Part shown: piece by piece, positions 36,935 through 47,534 of the stretch
Numbering within the stretch: position 1 is the stretch's first letter
Layout of the letters: the number at the start of each line of letters is the position of its first letter
From: Polytrichum commune
Taxonomy: Eukaryota; Streptophyta; Polytrichopsida; Polytrichales; Polytrichaceae
Assembly: GCA_950295325.1 (NCBI GenBank)
Contig: OX485806.1
Span: 24,740,001-24,800,000 of the forward strand
Direction of reading: 5' to 3'
Length of the DNA: 60,000 bases
Position numbers and translations under genes: made by a program
The notes under the pieces: model-generated
The model's input: the letters and a program-made list of their open reading frames with translations, nothing else
What the model was told of the DNA's origin: nothing
Database searches by the model: none

Positions 36935-38890
36935 TGCGACCCATGAATGATACAAAGATGGCCTTATCAACTAAAATGAGACAATTGGTCCGTTTAATTT
37001 AATGTAGGGAACATGATGGGAACATAATGATGGCTAGTTGGTATGAGAGAATACCCGTTGAGGGTTCTTAGAATACAACTCAGCCATTCTAATACACCCA
37101 CACATGTTTATAAAACCATGCAAATAATCAATTGTAATATGGAAGATCTCATCAATTGTGACAAAAGAATTGTCTCATAATGGCCCAATTAACTCATTTT
37201 AGTTGATAATCTCATAAAGACACTAAACGTAATTTGCAGGTCTCATCCCCAACAGCTTAGAGCGTCATTCGAAGAGTTCATAGTCACAAAAATGTAAAGT
37301 CTCGAATTGAGAAGACCCATCTGAAGTTTCGACAGTCCTTGTAAAATTATCTTTGGTGATGTCAATTGATGTGATGGTGAGGTTAACATTTGCAGTCATG
37401 GAAATGAAATGACTCATACAAACCCAAATACAAACCCAAATTTACGTATATTAAATCATAACTACACTATGTATTGTATTTCATGTCACCAGTTCTATTT
37501 GTCTGGCTCAATAGTAATTGTAAAATGCCCCGTGTAGTGTCACTAACACTGAATGCAAACCTAACGTTCTTTGTCATCCCTTGTGAAAAAGTTTGGGTAT
37601 TATAGATTTACAAAGTTGCAAATACTGTCACCTACGAAGTGATGTTTCATCCAAATTTCAGCCATCAACACAATATCTCATATTATAAAAATGTTAGGAT
37701 GTAGAATATACCAAACTTTGGTAAGCATTTCATTCTAGGAATATAAGTTGGGACGACAGTACTTGTAAACTCGTTTATAAGAAGTGTCATCAGAAAAATT
37801 ACCAAGTGACATAAAATACCCTTTGACACTAAAATGCAAGATATATTAGTGTAGTCTTCAAGTTCGAAGAAGCACATGGCAATTGTTAGGTATTCCCTTT
37901 TGTGCTTGTGACATCCCCATCTGATTTGCTCATATATCACATGAGACTACAAATGTGCACATCAAATGGGTCCACAAGAATTTGTGTTTCTCCTTCCTAG
38001 AGGTCACGAATTTGCTCACCTCAATTTCAGTGTAATTAATTACGTATGGCTTTGAAACAAAATGTTTGCACCATAAACATGCCCGCACAACTCTGCGATG
38101 TTTGTGTGTCAACATGTTCGTAAGTGAAGGGTCGTTGACACACAACAACTTCAGCACGATAGTTGTGGTTTGGGCCAATTTCAACTGCAAATTTCAATTA
38201 TGATTCGTTTGCTTTCACGCACACAAGGTTTAACTTGGTTGTAGTTGAAAAGTGGATTGGATCTCGATTGTTCTCCCACCTATTGGCGAAATCCATGAAG
38301 TCGAAGCAAACATTTACCAATTTTTGGGTGTAAAATCTAGATTAATTTTGTGTAAGAAGTACATCCTAGTGCCATGCAACCACACAATAACTCAACCAAA
38401 TAGGGACCAACGAAAGTAACCTACAACCATCATGACTATGCCTTCGATCGTAGTTGTGGTAATCATCTATGCATCTTACCCCTTCTCCTTGTTTAAAATC
38501 GGAATCGAAGAAAGTAAGTGACAACCATTAACCACAACAATTGTTGTAGTGAGAACGTGGACCTTGAATTGTTGTTGAGCCCATACGTAACACAAGTACT
38601 GAAATGACACCATGTCATCCCACATGTGTGTGTGCGTTGAGGTGAGCAATATGCTTAGCTCACAATTTTACTAGAGGGTTACAGGTCAGCTTCCATACAA
38701 GGAGATGACAAGGATATTTTTAGTGCCTACAAATGCTCATGTCTATGGTGGGACCCCCATCCATGGCCTCAGATGCTTTTGGGGCGCTTCCATGTGACAT
38801 GCACTTTTTCACAATCATATAGTAGGGTCCATCCCCTTTACGTGTGGCCTTTAATATATCTATTGTACCAATCAAAATTTCATTTCATAA
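36935..38890. other. Intergenic, no gene recognised
   Basis: AT-rich, with short minus-strand open frames around 37.7-38.2 kb that lack recognisable motifs or splice partners. Confidence 0.45.
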
Positions 38891-38896
38891 TATAGG

Positions 38897-38933
38897 TTGA
38901 CCATGCCTATGACCATGCCATAGGCATGGTCAA
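38897..38933. repeat. Small perfect hairpin
   Basis: TTGACCATGCCTATG and its exact complement are separated by 7 bp. In a plant intergenic region this is not a transcription terminator; function unknown. Confidence 0.6.
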
Positions 38934-38999
38934 TGACCTTGTGTCGAAAAGACATGGGATTGGGGGGGGGGGGCATGGGTGTAATCTAAAATTTTCTTT

Positions 39000-39440
39000 A
39001 AGAATTTGACCCTCTATGAACACTTCCATGAGCCATAAACAATTTTTTTCTCATAGTGCCTACATCATTGCATGAAAAGTTCACCCTAATCTTCAACAAT
39101 AGAGGCTGATATCTAATCACAATGGACATTTCTTGCGAAGGGACCAAATGAGGGGTATATTGGAGAGGGGGGGGGGGGGGGGGGGTAGTTATCCTTTTAA
39201 AAATATTCAAGCCTTTTTGAGCCTGGATCAATGCATGGAAATTCACCATGGAAATTCACCCTAACTTTCAGAAAAAGAAATCGACAAGATGTAATCATAA
39301 TGGATATTTCTTGCGAAAGAACCAAATTGAATTTGGGGTGTATAAAAGAGGGGGGGGGGGGGGGGGGGCTAAGTTTGTTTTTTTAAAGTGGAGCCATAAT
39401 CAATTTTTGTCTCATGGTGCATGGTTCAGTGCATGGGAAG
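39000..39440. repeat. Tandem repeat with two 19-G runs
   Basis: Two direct copies of about 185 bp share GGAYATTTCTTGCGAARGRACC, a run of 19 G (39167-39185 and 39350-39368) and a CAATGCATGG/CAGTGCATGG plus TTCACC block. A third, partial unit follows at about 39410-39530 with TGGATGTTTCTTGTGAAGG. The long G runs could form four-stranded structures or be assembly-error prone. Confidence 0.75.
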
Positions 39441-39730
39441 TTCACGGGGTTCTACCTAACCTTCAACAAGAAGACCAACAATGGACATCTCATCATTTAT
39501 GGATGTTTCTTGTGAAGGAACCAAAGGTGACAAAAAAAGGTAATTGTGAAACAATCGCCTCAAAAATCTCAAAACCTCTATCAACACAATATTCGTTAAA
39601 ATGAGAGTTTTCCAGTGAATTGAGAGTACATAAAGCAAACTATTAATCCAAGAATGAAATGAAAACCACTGGAAAGTTGTAGAGTACAAGTAAAAAAAAA
39701 AATTTGATTTTCCGCCGTAAATTCCGTCAT

Positions 39731-39923
39731 AGTTTCCATTAAAATGAGAGTATGTTAAGCTGGGAAATCTACTCATTTAGGTCGACTCAACCTAAATTGA
39801 CAACATAATGTCCTCATTTAGGTCGACTCAACCTAAATTGACAAAATATTGTCCTCATTTAGGTCGTCTCAACCTAAATGAGTTGATTTCCCAGCTTAAC
39901 ATACTCTCATTTTAATGGAAACT
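39731..39923. mobile_element. Perfect-arm hairpin element with three internal units
   Basis: A 39-bp left arm (39731-39769, from AGTTTCCATTAAAATGAGAG) is the exact complement of 39885-39923. The pairing continues inward with one mismatch to about 57 bp. The centre holds three direct units of CTCATTTAGGTCGACTCAAC type, each itself partly palindromic (TTTAGGT/ACCTAAA). No target duplication is evident. The perfect arms suggest a young hairpin. Confidence 0.8.
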
Positions 39924-40934
39924 ACACGTCTGAAGTATAATCTAGTCTTTATCAACCTAGCATGACTTTTAGGTGTCCAAATGGCCAATAATATTTTGAG
40001 AGGATCCCACTCTCTCAAAATATTGAATATCGTGTTTATCTTGTCCTCCCTCTCTCCTATCCTTGTGAGATAGTGAAATGCCATAAGCTGCAAAAAGCAC
40101 AATCCTTGACTTGATTCAAGCACACACTCCTAACTTTACAAATTTACGAGATTCATCACATGTGAAGCATTCACAATAAAAAAAAAAAAAGGTTGATGGA
40201 TCATCGTGTAACTTAATGCAACCGGTGCTTTAAATCGATTCAATATGGGACAATGCATAGTATTGGTAAGCATGTGTACGGAAAAACATTCTCATTTTAA
40301 TCCGAGCATCAAGAATGAATCCAAAATTAAGCTCCTTCACTTTTTGCATCACTACAGAGTCGAAGAGTACTAGACAAATGTTTTGTGTCGGTTAAAAAAT
40401 ATGCAAGTCTACCAGTGTGATAGGTTTATAGATTTTTCAGTTATGCAAGGTCAGTTCTCCATGATCTGTTGTATGCCATAGTGCATGGATAGCCAACCAT
40501 ATTGTCAAGTGACAAGCTCTCATTAGTCAACACCGTGACATTGTTACGTATATTTCTTTGAACATGTACCAAGATTCAACTGAACGACCTTGCCCAAAAA
40601 GATTCTCATCAAGTGTATGCTCTTCGAGGTACATATCTAAGGAGAATACCCACTTTACTTTCAAGATCACTACACACAATGAATGGATTCGTAAACAATC
40701 GTACATGAAGCTCATCATATTTGTTGAATTGTTTTGCACCAAACTGCCTATGCAACAAAACACCCACACCGTCAACGACCACATATTCATCTGGCACCAC
40801 ACAAAACCATGTATTATTGTGTACAAAGTTTGAATTTTTGAACCATACTTTTCTTTTTATAGACATGAGCTGTCATGAAGAAAAAACTTCCAATGTTTGA
40901 AGATTGACGGAAACGATTTCTTCATTTGCTTCAT

Positions 40935-41030
40935 TTGAAACATTGGAAACATTGGAAACATTTCTTCATTTGCTTTCCCATGAAGAAATGAAGAAATGTT
41001 TCCAATGTTTCCAATGTTTGAAGATTGATG
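40935..41030. repeat. Inverted repeat of GAAACATTG units
   Basis: GAAACATTGGAAACATTGGA, followed by AACATTTCTTCAT, pairs with AAGAAATGTTTCC and CAATGTTTCCAATGTTT on the right across a short loop. The arms are built from tandem ACATTGGAA units. Confidence 0.75.
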
Positions 41031-41689
41031 GAAACAATTTCTTCATTTGACAACACAATTGCTTCCCCATTGCTCTGATAGAGTTTAGGTTGACACTTGT
41101 TCACGTTGAATGTGTCAATCCTTGATATTAACACTCATGCTGCTTCGAGTTTTAGAGTCTTTTGAGAAATGTTTGAAGATTGTGACAACCGAATTTTGAG
41201 CTGCTCTTGCTAGTGTGGCAGACTCACTGGCTTGGAGCAGACCGAATATTTACATGATATATTCGGCTCATTGTATAGATGATTTCATGGTTCGAGTGGT
41301 TCAATAATCGGCTACATCGGACATGAATTCTTGCAATTCTCGTAACAAATGTACACCCAATGCATGACACACGGCAGACACGTCGATGCACGTTTTTCCT
41401 ACTTTGAAGTTCCAACAATTTGTACTTTTACAAAGATTGAGGTATCAATGATCTTGATGTTTCTCCATTTCAAAATGGTGCAGCAACATTAAGACATGGT
41501 GGGCTGGTTTAGTGATTTGTTTAAAAGAAAGTAGAACAATATTAGGTTAACATATGTTTGTAACAGAGCACAAAGATCTAGTGTTTTCCTTCTGTCCTTT
41601 AAAATTTATCCATTGTTTAACAAAAACCACTCTTTTGAGGTGACGATGTTTGCCTACATAAAGATCCTAATGCCCGCCATGCACGGTCT

Positions 41690-42305
41690 TTATGTAGGGG
41701 AATGTCCTTCGGGTTGTGCATCATGGAATTAAAGGGCACGTGTTCTTAGGGGCGGTTTACACTATGGACCATGAAGTCGTCCCACGGCCGTCTAAGCAAT
41801 GTGATTGGACGTTGAAGTCGTCCCGGGACGACTTGGGTTTACACCAAGGAAAAAATGGCAGAGTGACCACGGAGGTTGAGGTCCACAAATTTTTTTTTTA
41901 AGCCTACTCTATCCACTGCCATGGTCCAACGGGTTTTCCGTTGGGACAAGCAAAAGAGGTGGTCTAGGAAAAATAGCAAGGGCCCATGTCAGAAAAATGC
42001 CGTTTTAATGATTTTTTTGGATTTTTTTAATGATTTTTTTTCCAACTTAGTTAATGACTCCACTTTTTGGTGCATGGTCATTCTTCATGGTCCACATTCG
42101 GTTTACACCTAGTGAAGGGCCCACGAACCATGAAAACTAATATTTTAGTAACTCGGACCATGGAAGTCGTCCCACGCAAAATAGGCCTCTTACGTGGGAC
42201 GACTTCATGGTCCATAGTGTAAACCGCCCCTTAGGCTCTCCTCCTCACACAAGTGTCCTAAAATTCCATAATGCACTTCCCACGAGGCATTCCCCTATAC
42301 ATAAT
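41690..42305. mobile_element. Outer inverted-repeat element, split by a younger MITE
   Basis: The left arm about 41693-41745 (TATGTAGGGGAATGTCC, then TGCATCATGGAATTAAAGG) pairs with the right arm about 42237-42300 (inverse TATGTATAGGGGAATGCC, then TGCATTATGGAATTTTAGG). The two arms face each other directly across the Tourist-like insertion at 41749-42230. Termini look like GGGGAATG with TA beside them. Superfamily uncertain. Confidence 0.65.
41749..42230. mobile_element. Tourist-like MITE (TTA duplication), nested
   Basis: 482 bp with near-perfect inverted ends starting GGGGCGGTTTACACTATGGA and continuing to about 39 bp (CCATGAAGTCGTCCCACG). Flanked by TTA at 41746-41748 and 42231-42233. A TTA duplication and G-rich terminus fit PIF/Harbinger MITEs. 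No coding capacity. The near identity of the ends suggests a fairly recent insertion. Confidence 0.85.
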
Positions 42306-42309
42306 ATCC

Positions 42310-43650
42310 TGGTTTTTTGAACAAAGGGCATTCAACTAGCCTAAGTTGTATGCATGTACAAGGTAGAATGTCCTCCTGTATAATGCCTTAATGGAAAATC
42401 CATCAATTCTTTAAGCAAGGGAATGCTCACATAACATTACTCCATTGATGAGTTGTGTTCATGGGCTATATGTGGTAGATTCAAGAATAAAGCCTTCAAA
42501 TGCCAAGATCCCAATGCTCCAGACTGGATTTGAAGGCCGGGGTGCAAGGCTCACTACCTTGGGAATCCATTGGGATGATCCTAGAACAATGTGGGAAGTT
42601 GGTAGGACATTCCAAATTTTTAGACTGAATCCAAAAGAATGAGGAAGGCTATACTAAACATTGTATTTAGTATCATACGGTATTTTATGACACTCTAGTA
42701 ACCTTTCTAATGACACTTCTTAAGAACAAGTTTACAAGTATTGTCATTCCGATTTAAATTTCAGTAATAAAACACTAAAAACTTTGGTAGATTATGCATC
42801 CTAACATTTCTGTAATGAAATATTGTCATGGAAGATAGCAATTTGGATGGAAAACCACTTAGTAAGCGACAATAATTGCAACATTGTAGCTCTATAGTGC
42901 CCAAAGTTTTTACAAGGAATGACAAATAATGTGAGGTTTGCATTTAGTGGTGGTGGCACTACATTGGCAGTATGAAATTAGTATTGAGCAAGACGCATAG
43001 AAATGGTGACACTAACTACAACTTTTTTAGTGTAGTGAGGCTTGGGCAAATCTCTTTTGAATGTAGGAATAATCCAATGATCTAATGCACTCTTGGCAAC
43101 ATGTGCGCTACATTTACTCTACCTTGTTTTGAGGTTAATTTGAAAAGAGAACAAGGCATGTGGTTTAAAGAATGTTATGAGCCATACAATGCCCTTTGAG
43201 GTGATAAGAGACACATGGATTCACAACTTCTTCGTGGTAATATGATCATGACGCAGATGCTTCACATAAAGTGAAAGAAAAAACTCAATCTTCTCAAAGC
43301 ATCAATCCTTGATCACATTCAGATTTCTTAGAGTGTAGGCATTAGAGAATCATCTGAAGATAGTGAAGGTCTTTCAACATCTCAAAACGATCTGTAATGT
43401 CTTCCCCAACAATTGCATGTCTTCCCCAACAATTTGTAATGTGAGAATATTCAGATGAATGAGTTTCTCCATTTCAAAACGGTGGCACTTATTGTGTGCT
43501 TCATTTGTACAAAGCCCTCAACAGGGCCATGACTGGATGCCTATGATACAAAAAAAACCTCGGCAGGGGTTGAGTGTGGTCAAAATTGGGGACAATCTGT
43601 CCCAAGAATGATCTACTCGACTATGGAATTTCTTATTCCGTTTACAAGAA
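42310..43650. other. Intergenic, no gene recognised
   Basis: Only a short direct duplication (GTCTTCCCCAACAATT twice near 43398-43433) stands out. No coding region is supported. Confidence 0.45.
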
Positions 43651-43669
43651 TGATCATCAACTTTGCAGA

Positions 43670-44029
43670 TGCTTCACTCGATATGGTGTCGTCTGCATGT
43701 GCTTAGAGTTGTGATGATTCCGTAGTAGCACACAGAAGTGACCAGATTCACAAGCTTCGAAGTTTGTCTTAGTGATCTCCATCGACCTCTTCTTGCTGGA
43801 CTCGATCTGCCTAATGGTGTAGCTCTTGGAGTTCACTTTCTTGTTGACACGCCTCTCCTGGTATAAAGCAAGCTCGGCTGACCAATTCGACGAAACCCGA
43901 GGGTCACGGTGGCTGTAGCTTCCCTCGCTGATGGTGTTGACCTCCATGTGCTCATGGATGTGATTCTGTATAAGCATACAGAAGCGAGCAGATTGGCAAG
44001 CTGCATATGCTTAGGAATGTGTTTCTGTA
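43670..44029 (-). pseudogene. Tandem broken copies of the ERF gene 3' end
   Basis: Minus strand 43740-43915 encodes RVSSNWSAELALYQERRVNK then [16 protein letters not shown], matching the ERF C-terminus ([36 protein letters not shown]) 370 bp away. After ITKTNF the copy is out of frame. The extreme 3' end plus trailing sequence (AGCATACAGAAG..GAGCAGATTG..CAAGC) is also duplicated with a 59-bp period at 43968-44027, and again, diverged, at about 43695-43760. No AP2 domain is present, so these are inert 3' fragments. Confidence 0.8.
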
Positions 44030-45505
44030 TTAGCATACAGAAGTGAGCAGATTGACAAGCTTCGAATCGACATCCCTGTCAACGAGCACCTCAACCCGTG
44101 GTCTCTTGGTGGAAATCAGCAAACTCGGCTTAGCAATCTCCATGGTCACTTGTGACCGCTTCTTGCTGGACTCAATCTGCCTGGCAGTGTAGCTCTTGAA
44201 GTCCACTTTCTTGTTGATATACCGCTCCTGGAACAAACCTAGCTCAGCCGACCTCATCGACGAAACCCTAGGCAGTGGAGCTGGCGCCACAGTGGCCACC
44301 GGATGATGGACAAGCTTCGACCCCCGGGTGGAAGAAGAAGAAACAGGAATGGGAGGCAACGACTCCGGATCACTCAAAGCATTCGTAGCCTGCAAAGGAA
44401 AATTCAAAAGAGCACGAGAACCTCGCATCTTAAGAGCCGCCCTATCATACGCCATAGCCGCATCCTCCGCAGTGTCAAACGTCCCTAACCAAACCCTTGC
44501 ACCTTGCTTTGCAGAGTCTCGAATCTCGGCAGCAAACTTCCCCCATGGCCGTTGCCTCACTCCGCGGTAATGAGGCTGTTGTGGTTTGGTAATCTTTTCA
44601 GAAGCCTGCTGCATATTTGACGCTTCTAGATCCTTCTTCGGTGGTTGTTGCACCTGTGATGATGATGATGATGATGTGTCCTTGGTAAGAGTGGATGTTT
44701 GAGTGGAAGCTGAATTACTTGGTTCCCATCCCTCCTTCATTAAAGAGTACACGCACATGTCGTCGGAGTCATTCTCATTCAACGGGAGAGGAGCTTCAGA
44801 AATCACAGTTCGCACCGCATCCGGTGTAGGACATCCAACACGCTTCGATCCCCATGGGCTAGGGATGTTAGATGGCAGATTAGTAGTGTCTAAAAACACA
44901 TACTCTGGTGCTTCTTGTTTAGCTGGAATTGAAAGAGTCGGTAGCAGACCCTTACGTCGACAAGGATGGGATGTTGTTTGATTCCCGCTTTGCCTATCCT
45001 CTTTAGGCTGATGATGTTGCTCTTGATGCTGTAACTCGGGCTCGAAATCCAAGCAGAGGTAATCCTCCACGTTGATGCCGAGATCTTTTTGATGTACCAT
45101 GGTCTGCAGAGTTTCTGTTAACTTCTCCCCAAAGGCTCTCTTCAAATTCTTTCCTATCATGGTGACCTTGTTGAACTTGCTGGTCTGAGTTGACATGCAA
45201 GCCTCGTCGTCTGAGGATGTCACGCCGCTGCTGTACTCGTTGCCATCGCTCATCTGGCTTGAGGATTGGCTGCTGCAAGGGTACTGAAACTCGGGGCTGA
45301 TGAGATTCTCAGGCGCGGTACCTGAGAAGTCGCTGAACATCCCATTGGTGTCATCCTTGAACCCTTGATTGATGTCCTCCTCGTGTTCGTTGAAGAGGAA
45401 ATCGTTCACGGACTGGAGGTATACCTTCTTCTCCTGCGTGCGGGGTGTGTCTAAATCTAACAAAAAGAAGCCACCCAACGGTTTATGCGATACCACTTCT
45501 GACAT
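44030..45505 (-). CDS. AP2/ERF-domain transcription factor (ERF subfamily)
   Basis: Single exon, 491 aa. One AP2 domain at residues about 312-371: [49 protein letters not shown]. The Ala and Asp in the [12 protein letters not shown] region place it in the ERF rather than the DREB subfamily, so binding to GCC-box DNA in the nucleus is expected. The N-terminal 300 residues are acidic and Ser/Gln rich, with a poly-Ser run near 284-289, and could hold an activation region. Basic clusters SSKKRS and KRPR near the C-terminus are candidate nuclear signals. The start is the ATG at 45505 ([12 protein letters not shown]); no in-frame ATG precedes it closely. The protein is long for an ERF. Broken copies of its 3' end follow immediately. 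Target genes are unknown. Confidence 0.93.
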   Translation of the reverse strand: MSEVVSHKPLGGFFLLDLDTPRTQEKKVYLQSVNDFLFNEHEEDINQGFKDDTNGMFSDFSGTAPENLISPEFQYPCSSQSSSQMSDGNEYSSGVTSSDDEACMSTQTSKFNKVTMIGKNLKRAFGEKLTETLQTMVHQKDLGINVEDYLCLDFEPELQHQEQHHQPKEDRQSGNQTTSHPCRRKGLLPTLSIPAKQEAPEYVFLDTTNLPSNIPSPWGSKRVGCPTPDAVRTVISEAPLPLNENDSDDMCVYSLMKEGWEPSNSASTQTSTLTKDTSSSSSSQVQQPPKKDLEASNMQQASEKITKPQQPHYRGVRQRPWGKFAAEIRDSAKQGARVWLGTFDTAEDAAMAYDRAALKMRGSRALLNFPLQATNALSDPESLPPIPVSSSSTRGSKLVHHPVATVAPAPLPRVSSMRSAELGLFQERYINKKVDFKSYTARQIESSKKRSQVTMEIAKPSLLISTKRPRVEVLVDRDVDSKLVNLLTSVC

Positions 45506-45594
45506 TCTCTCCCTCGCCAATCAAACTCACCGATTGCCTCTCCGAGCTCTCAATGCGCTTCGACCCAAAAATCTCTATGCAAATTGTTCCTCCC

Positions 45595-45925
45595 CTTCGA
45601 GTGAAATCAAATTCTATCTCCAAGTGAGCTTCAAAACACTCTTCAGCTGTGCATGAACTTATCTCCACTGAGCTTCAAACCAATATCTCTATCCAAAACA
45701 TGTCTATTCTTCCAGAGAGCTTGAATTTGTGTGGACTTCAAACCAAAAATCTCTTCAGAATTATTCGCTCCTGCAACTAGCTATCTCCAATTGTGCTTCA
45801 AACCAGATGCTCTTAATGCAATGTGTGGTACTCAGATCCTTCGAGTGTGCTTGCTTGAATTCGTGTGAGCTTCCAACCAAATTGTCACTCCTAATTCAAA
45901 CCCTCCAAGTGACCTCGAATATGAA
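45595..45925 (-). repeat. Imperfect repeats in the ERF leader region
   Basis: Read on the plus strand, GAGCTTCAAACCAA-like blocks (GAGCTTCAAAACACTC, GAGCTTCAAACCAATATC, GGACTTCAAACCAAAAATC, GTGCTTCAAACCAGATGC, GAGCTTCCAACCAAATTG) recur about every 50-70 bp, each followed by TCT/TC-rich sequence. They sit just upstream of the ERF start, probably in its 5' leader. Confidence 0.55.
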
Positions 45926-46059
45926 GGCTTTCCCTATTGTCAGCTGCGCAGTTGCGACGGAAGCAACCGATGCGAGATACTTCTGATGCTGCAAACACTT
46001 GGCTCGCATCCAAAAATTACCGGAGGATTACTCGATGGGAGCAGAATGGGGAGAGCGGA

Positions 46060-46240
46060 GATCTATAAAGGATGGGGGAAGCTGCTGCAAGCACGCCGCG
46101 AAGAGTCGCTGCCGCTGACCGCTGCCTCTACTGTTGTCGCCGTTGACGTAAACTCTGGCAAAATGACGTCACCACCTCATCCACGAGCCCGCGGGACACG
46201 AGGCGACGCCCCGGATGGATGCTAAAGCGCACGTGCTGGA
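46060..46240 (-). promoter_or_regulatory. Candidate ERF promoter motifs
   Basis: Palindromic bZIP sites TGACGTCA (46164-46171) and CACGTG (G-box, 46230-46235) lie 0.65-0.75 kb upstream of the ERF start codon in G+C-rich sequence. A weak TATA-like TATAGAT lies on the minus strand at about 46067-46073. These suggest bZIP (for example abscisic-acid or stress) control, but only by motif. Confidence 0.4.
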
Positions 46241-46468
46241 AATGGGGATTGGACGCACGCGGGCCCCCTACCTACGTAGTGTGACTCTTGTAGGTACCGA
46301 CACTGCCACCTGGATTGATTACGTCATCACCAGCGGGTCCGGCGACATTTGAGTTTTGGATTGGGTGAATGTTGAGGTTTGTCCAAGAGTGGGGGTAGGT
46401 AGTATTGTGTTTTTCCTCCTTCCTTTTTCCAATGGGAATGTTGTAAGGTGCGGTTAGGGGTGCTTTCA

Positions 46469-46500
46469 AGGTAGATGGGTCTTAAGTGACTCGTTTTCTT
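46469..46500 (+). repeat. Dispersed ~400-bp family, 5' end fragment
   Basis: AAGGTAGATGGGTCTTAAGT followed by unrelated sequence. Only the first ~30 bp of the family is present. Confidence 0.5.
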
Positions 46501-46767
46501 AACCGGACCGGTATGTGGTATATATGGTGAGGACCAAAGAGCAAACATCGTACACACACATGGTTAAAAGAGATTGACCTATATCTTCCAATAATAATAG
46601 CTTCTTTGTATATATGTTCTAGGTTAGATCACATCTTCATTCTGTTGGGCCCCGCCCCCTCCCACGCCTCCTTCACTGCCCGGTCTTCCTGCCCGCACCT
46701 GCGTGGAAACTCCTCATTGGGAACCAATGTCAATGTCGTTGGGAATACCCGATTGAAATTACAAATA

Positions 46768-47534
46768 CAGTCCACCCTCTATAAATGTTACACCTATAAG
46801 TGTTAACCCTCTCTAAATGTTAACTTTCTTCTACTCCCCACATATTGCACACTATAAATGTTAAACGTGTTAACTGTCAACAAAATGGTACTCCCATCTT
46901 TGTAATTTTGACGCTATAAATGTTAACTAGTCTTTTGGAAAGACTAAGTTTGGCTACTAATAGTTCTAGTGATGGAAGTTCAAGAATGGAGGCACAAGAG
47001 TATGTGCAATACGAATTAGACTTTGATTTGAACAATCCATATGAGGTCACCGAAGAGGATGTATGGGATGTTTTAGGCTCTATTGGTGGGGCTTCTAATG
47101 TCTCAGATGATGATTGTGAGGGAGAGGAGTGTGAGGTGGAACCCATTCCATCTTATAGTGACTTGCAATCTAGTTTTGGTACCATTAGAAGGTACATGGA
47201 ATCACGTTCATGTGATGTGTCCAAGTATATGGGTTTGTTGGTGCAAATTGAGAAATATTTGCAAGTTGTGCATGCAGATGAATCTCACCAAAGAACCATT
47301 GATTCATACTTCACCCGTGATTTGTAAACTTGATATTGAATAAAGTTTTGATTGGGTTTGCAATTTTATGAATGGTATTCTCTCACAAGGACTCTTCACA
47401 ATTGCTTATATTTATAAATGTTAAGATTTGTATATTGCTCAAAAAAGTAATTTTATGATTGTTAACTGTTAACACCTCTATAAATGTTAACTTTGATCCA
47501 CTCCCGAGGGTTAACATTTATAGAGGGTAGACTG
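46768..47534 (+). mobile_element. Pogo-like DNA transposon with TA duplication, internally deleted
   Basis: 767 bp. The ends CAGTCCACCCTCTATAAATG and, inverted, CAGTCTACCCTCTATAAATG are nearly identical. Flanked by TA at 46766-46767 and 47535-47536. The CAGT start and CTCTATAAAT-like ends resemble plant pogo (Lemi-type) elements. The motif TATAAATGTTAA recurs several times near both ends in direct and inverted orientation, consistent with transposase binding sites. One reading frame remains inside. Confidence 0.9.
46920..47327 (+). CDS. Residual C-terminal part of a pogo-type transposase
   Basis: 135 codons ending TAA. Features are an acidic region (DDDCEGEECEVEP) and a helical stretch with SFGTIRRYMESRSCDVSKYM. 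It ends with IEKYLQVVHADESH and the terminal TIDSYFTRDL, which fits the C-terminal tails of CENP-B/Tigger-like transposases. The DNA-binding and DDE catalytic domains are absent, so it cannot act as a transposase. Whether the ATG at 46920 is ever used is unknown; it overlaps a subterminal TATAAATGTTAAC repeat. It is open without breaks, which suggests the internal deletion is not ancient. Confidence 0.6.
   Translation: MLTSLLERLSLATNSSSDGSSRMEAQEYVQYELDFDLNNPYEVTEEDVWDVLGSIGGASNVSDDDCEGEECEVEPIPSYSDLQSSFGTIRRYMESRSCDVSKYMGLLVQIEKYLQVVHADESHQRTIDSYFTRDL

Noticed and set aside
39248-39604. 118-codon open frame on the plus strand
   Set aside because: It crosses a 19-G run (poly-glycine) inside tandem repeats, and nothing else suggests coding.
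40527-40866. Overlapping minus- and plus-strand frames of 85-99 codons
   Set aside because: Two frames compete, neither shows a motif or splice border; a decayed coding remnant is possible but cannot be supported.
44303-45278. Several open frames antisense or out of frame within the ERF gene
   Set aside because: They are by-products of the long open ERF reading frame and its codon use.
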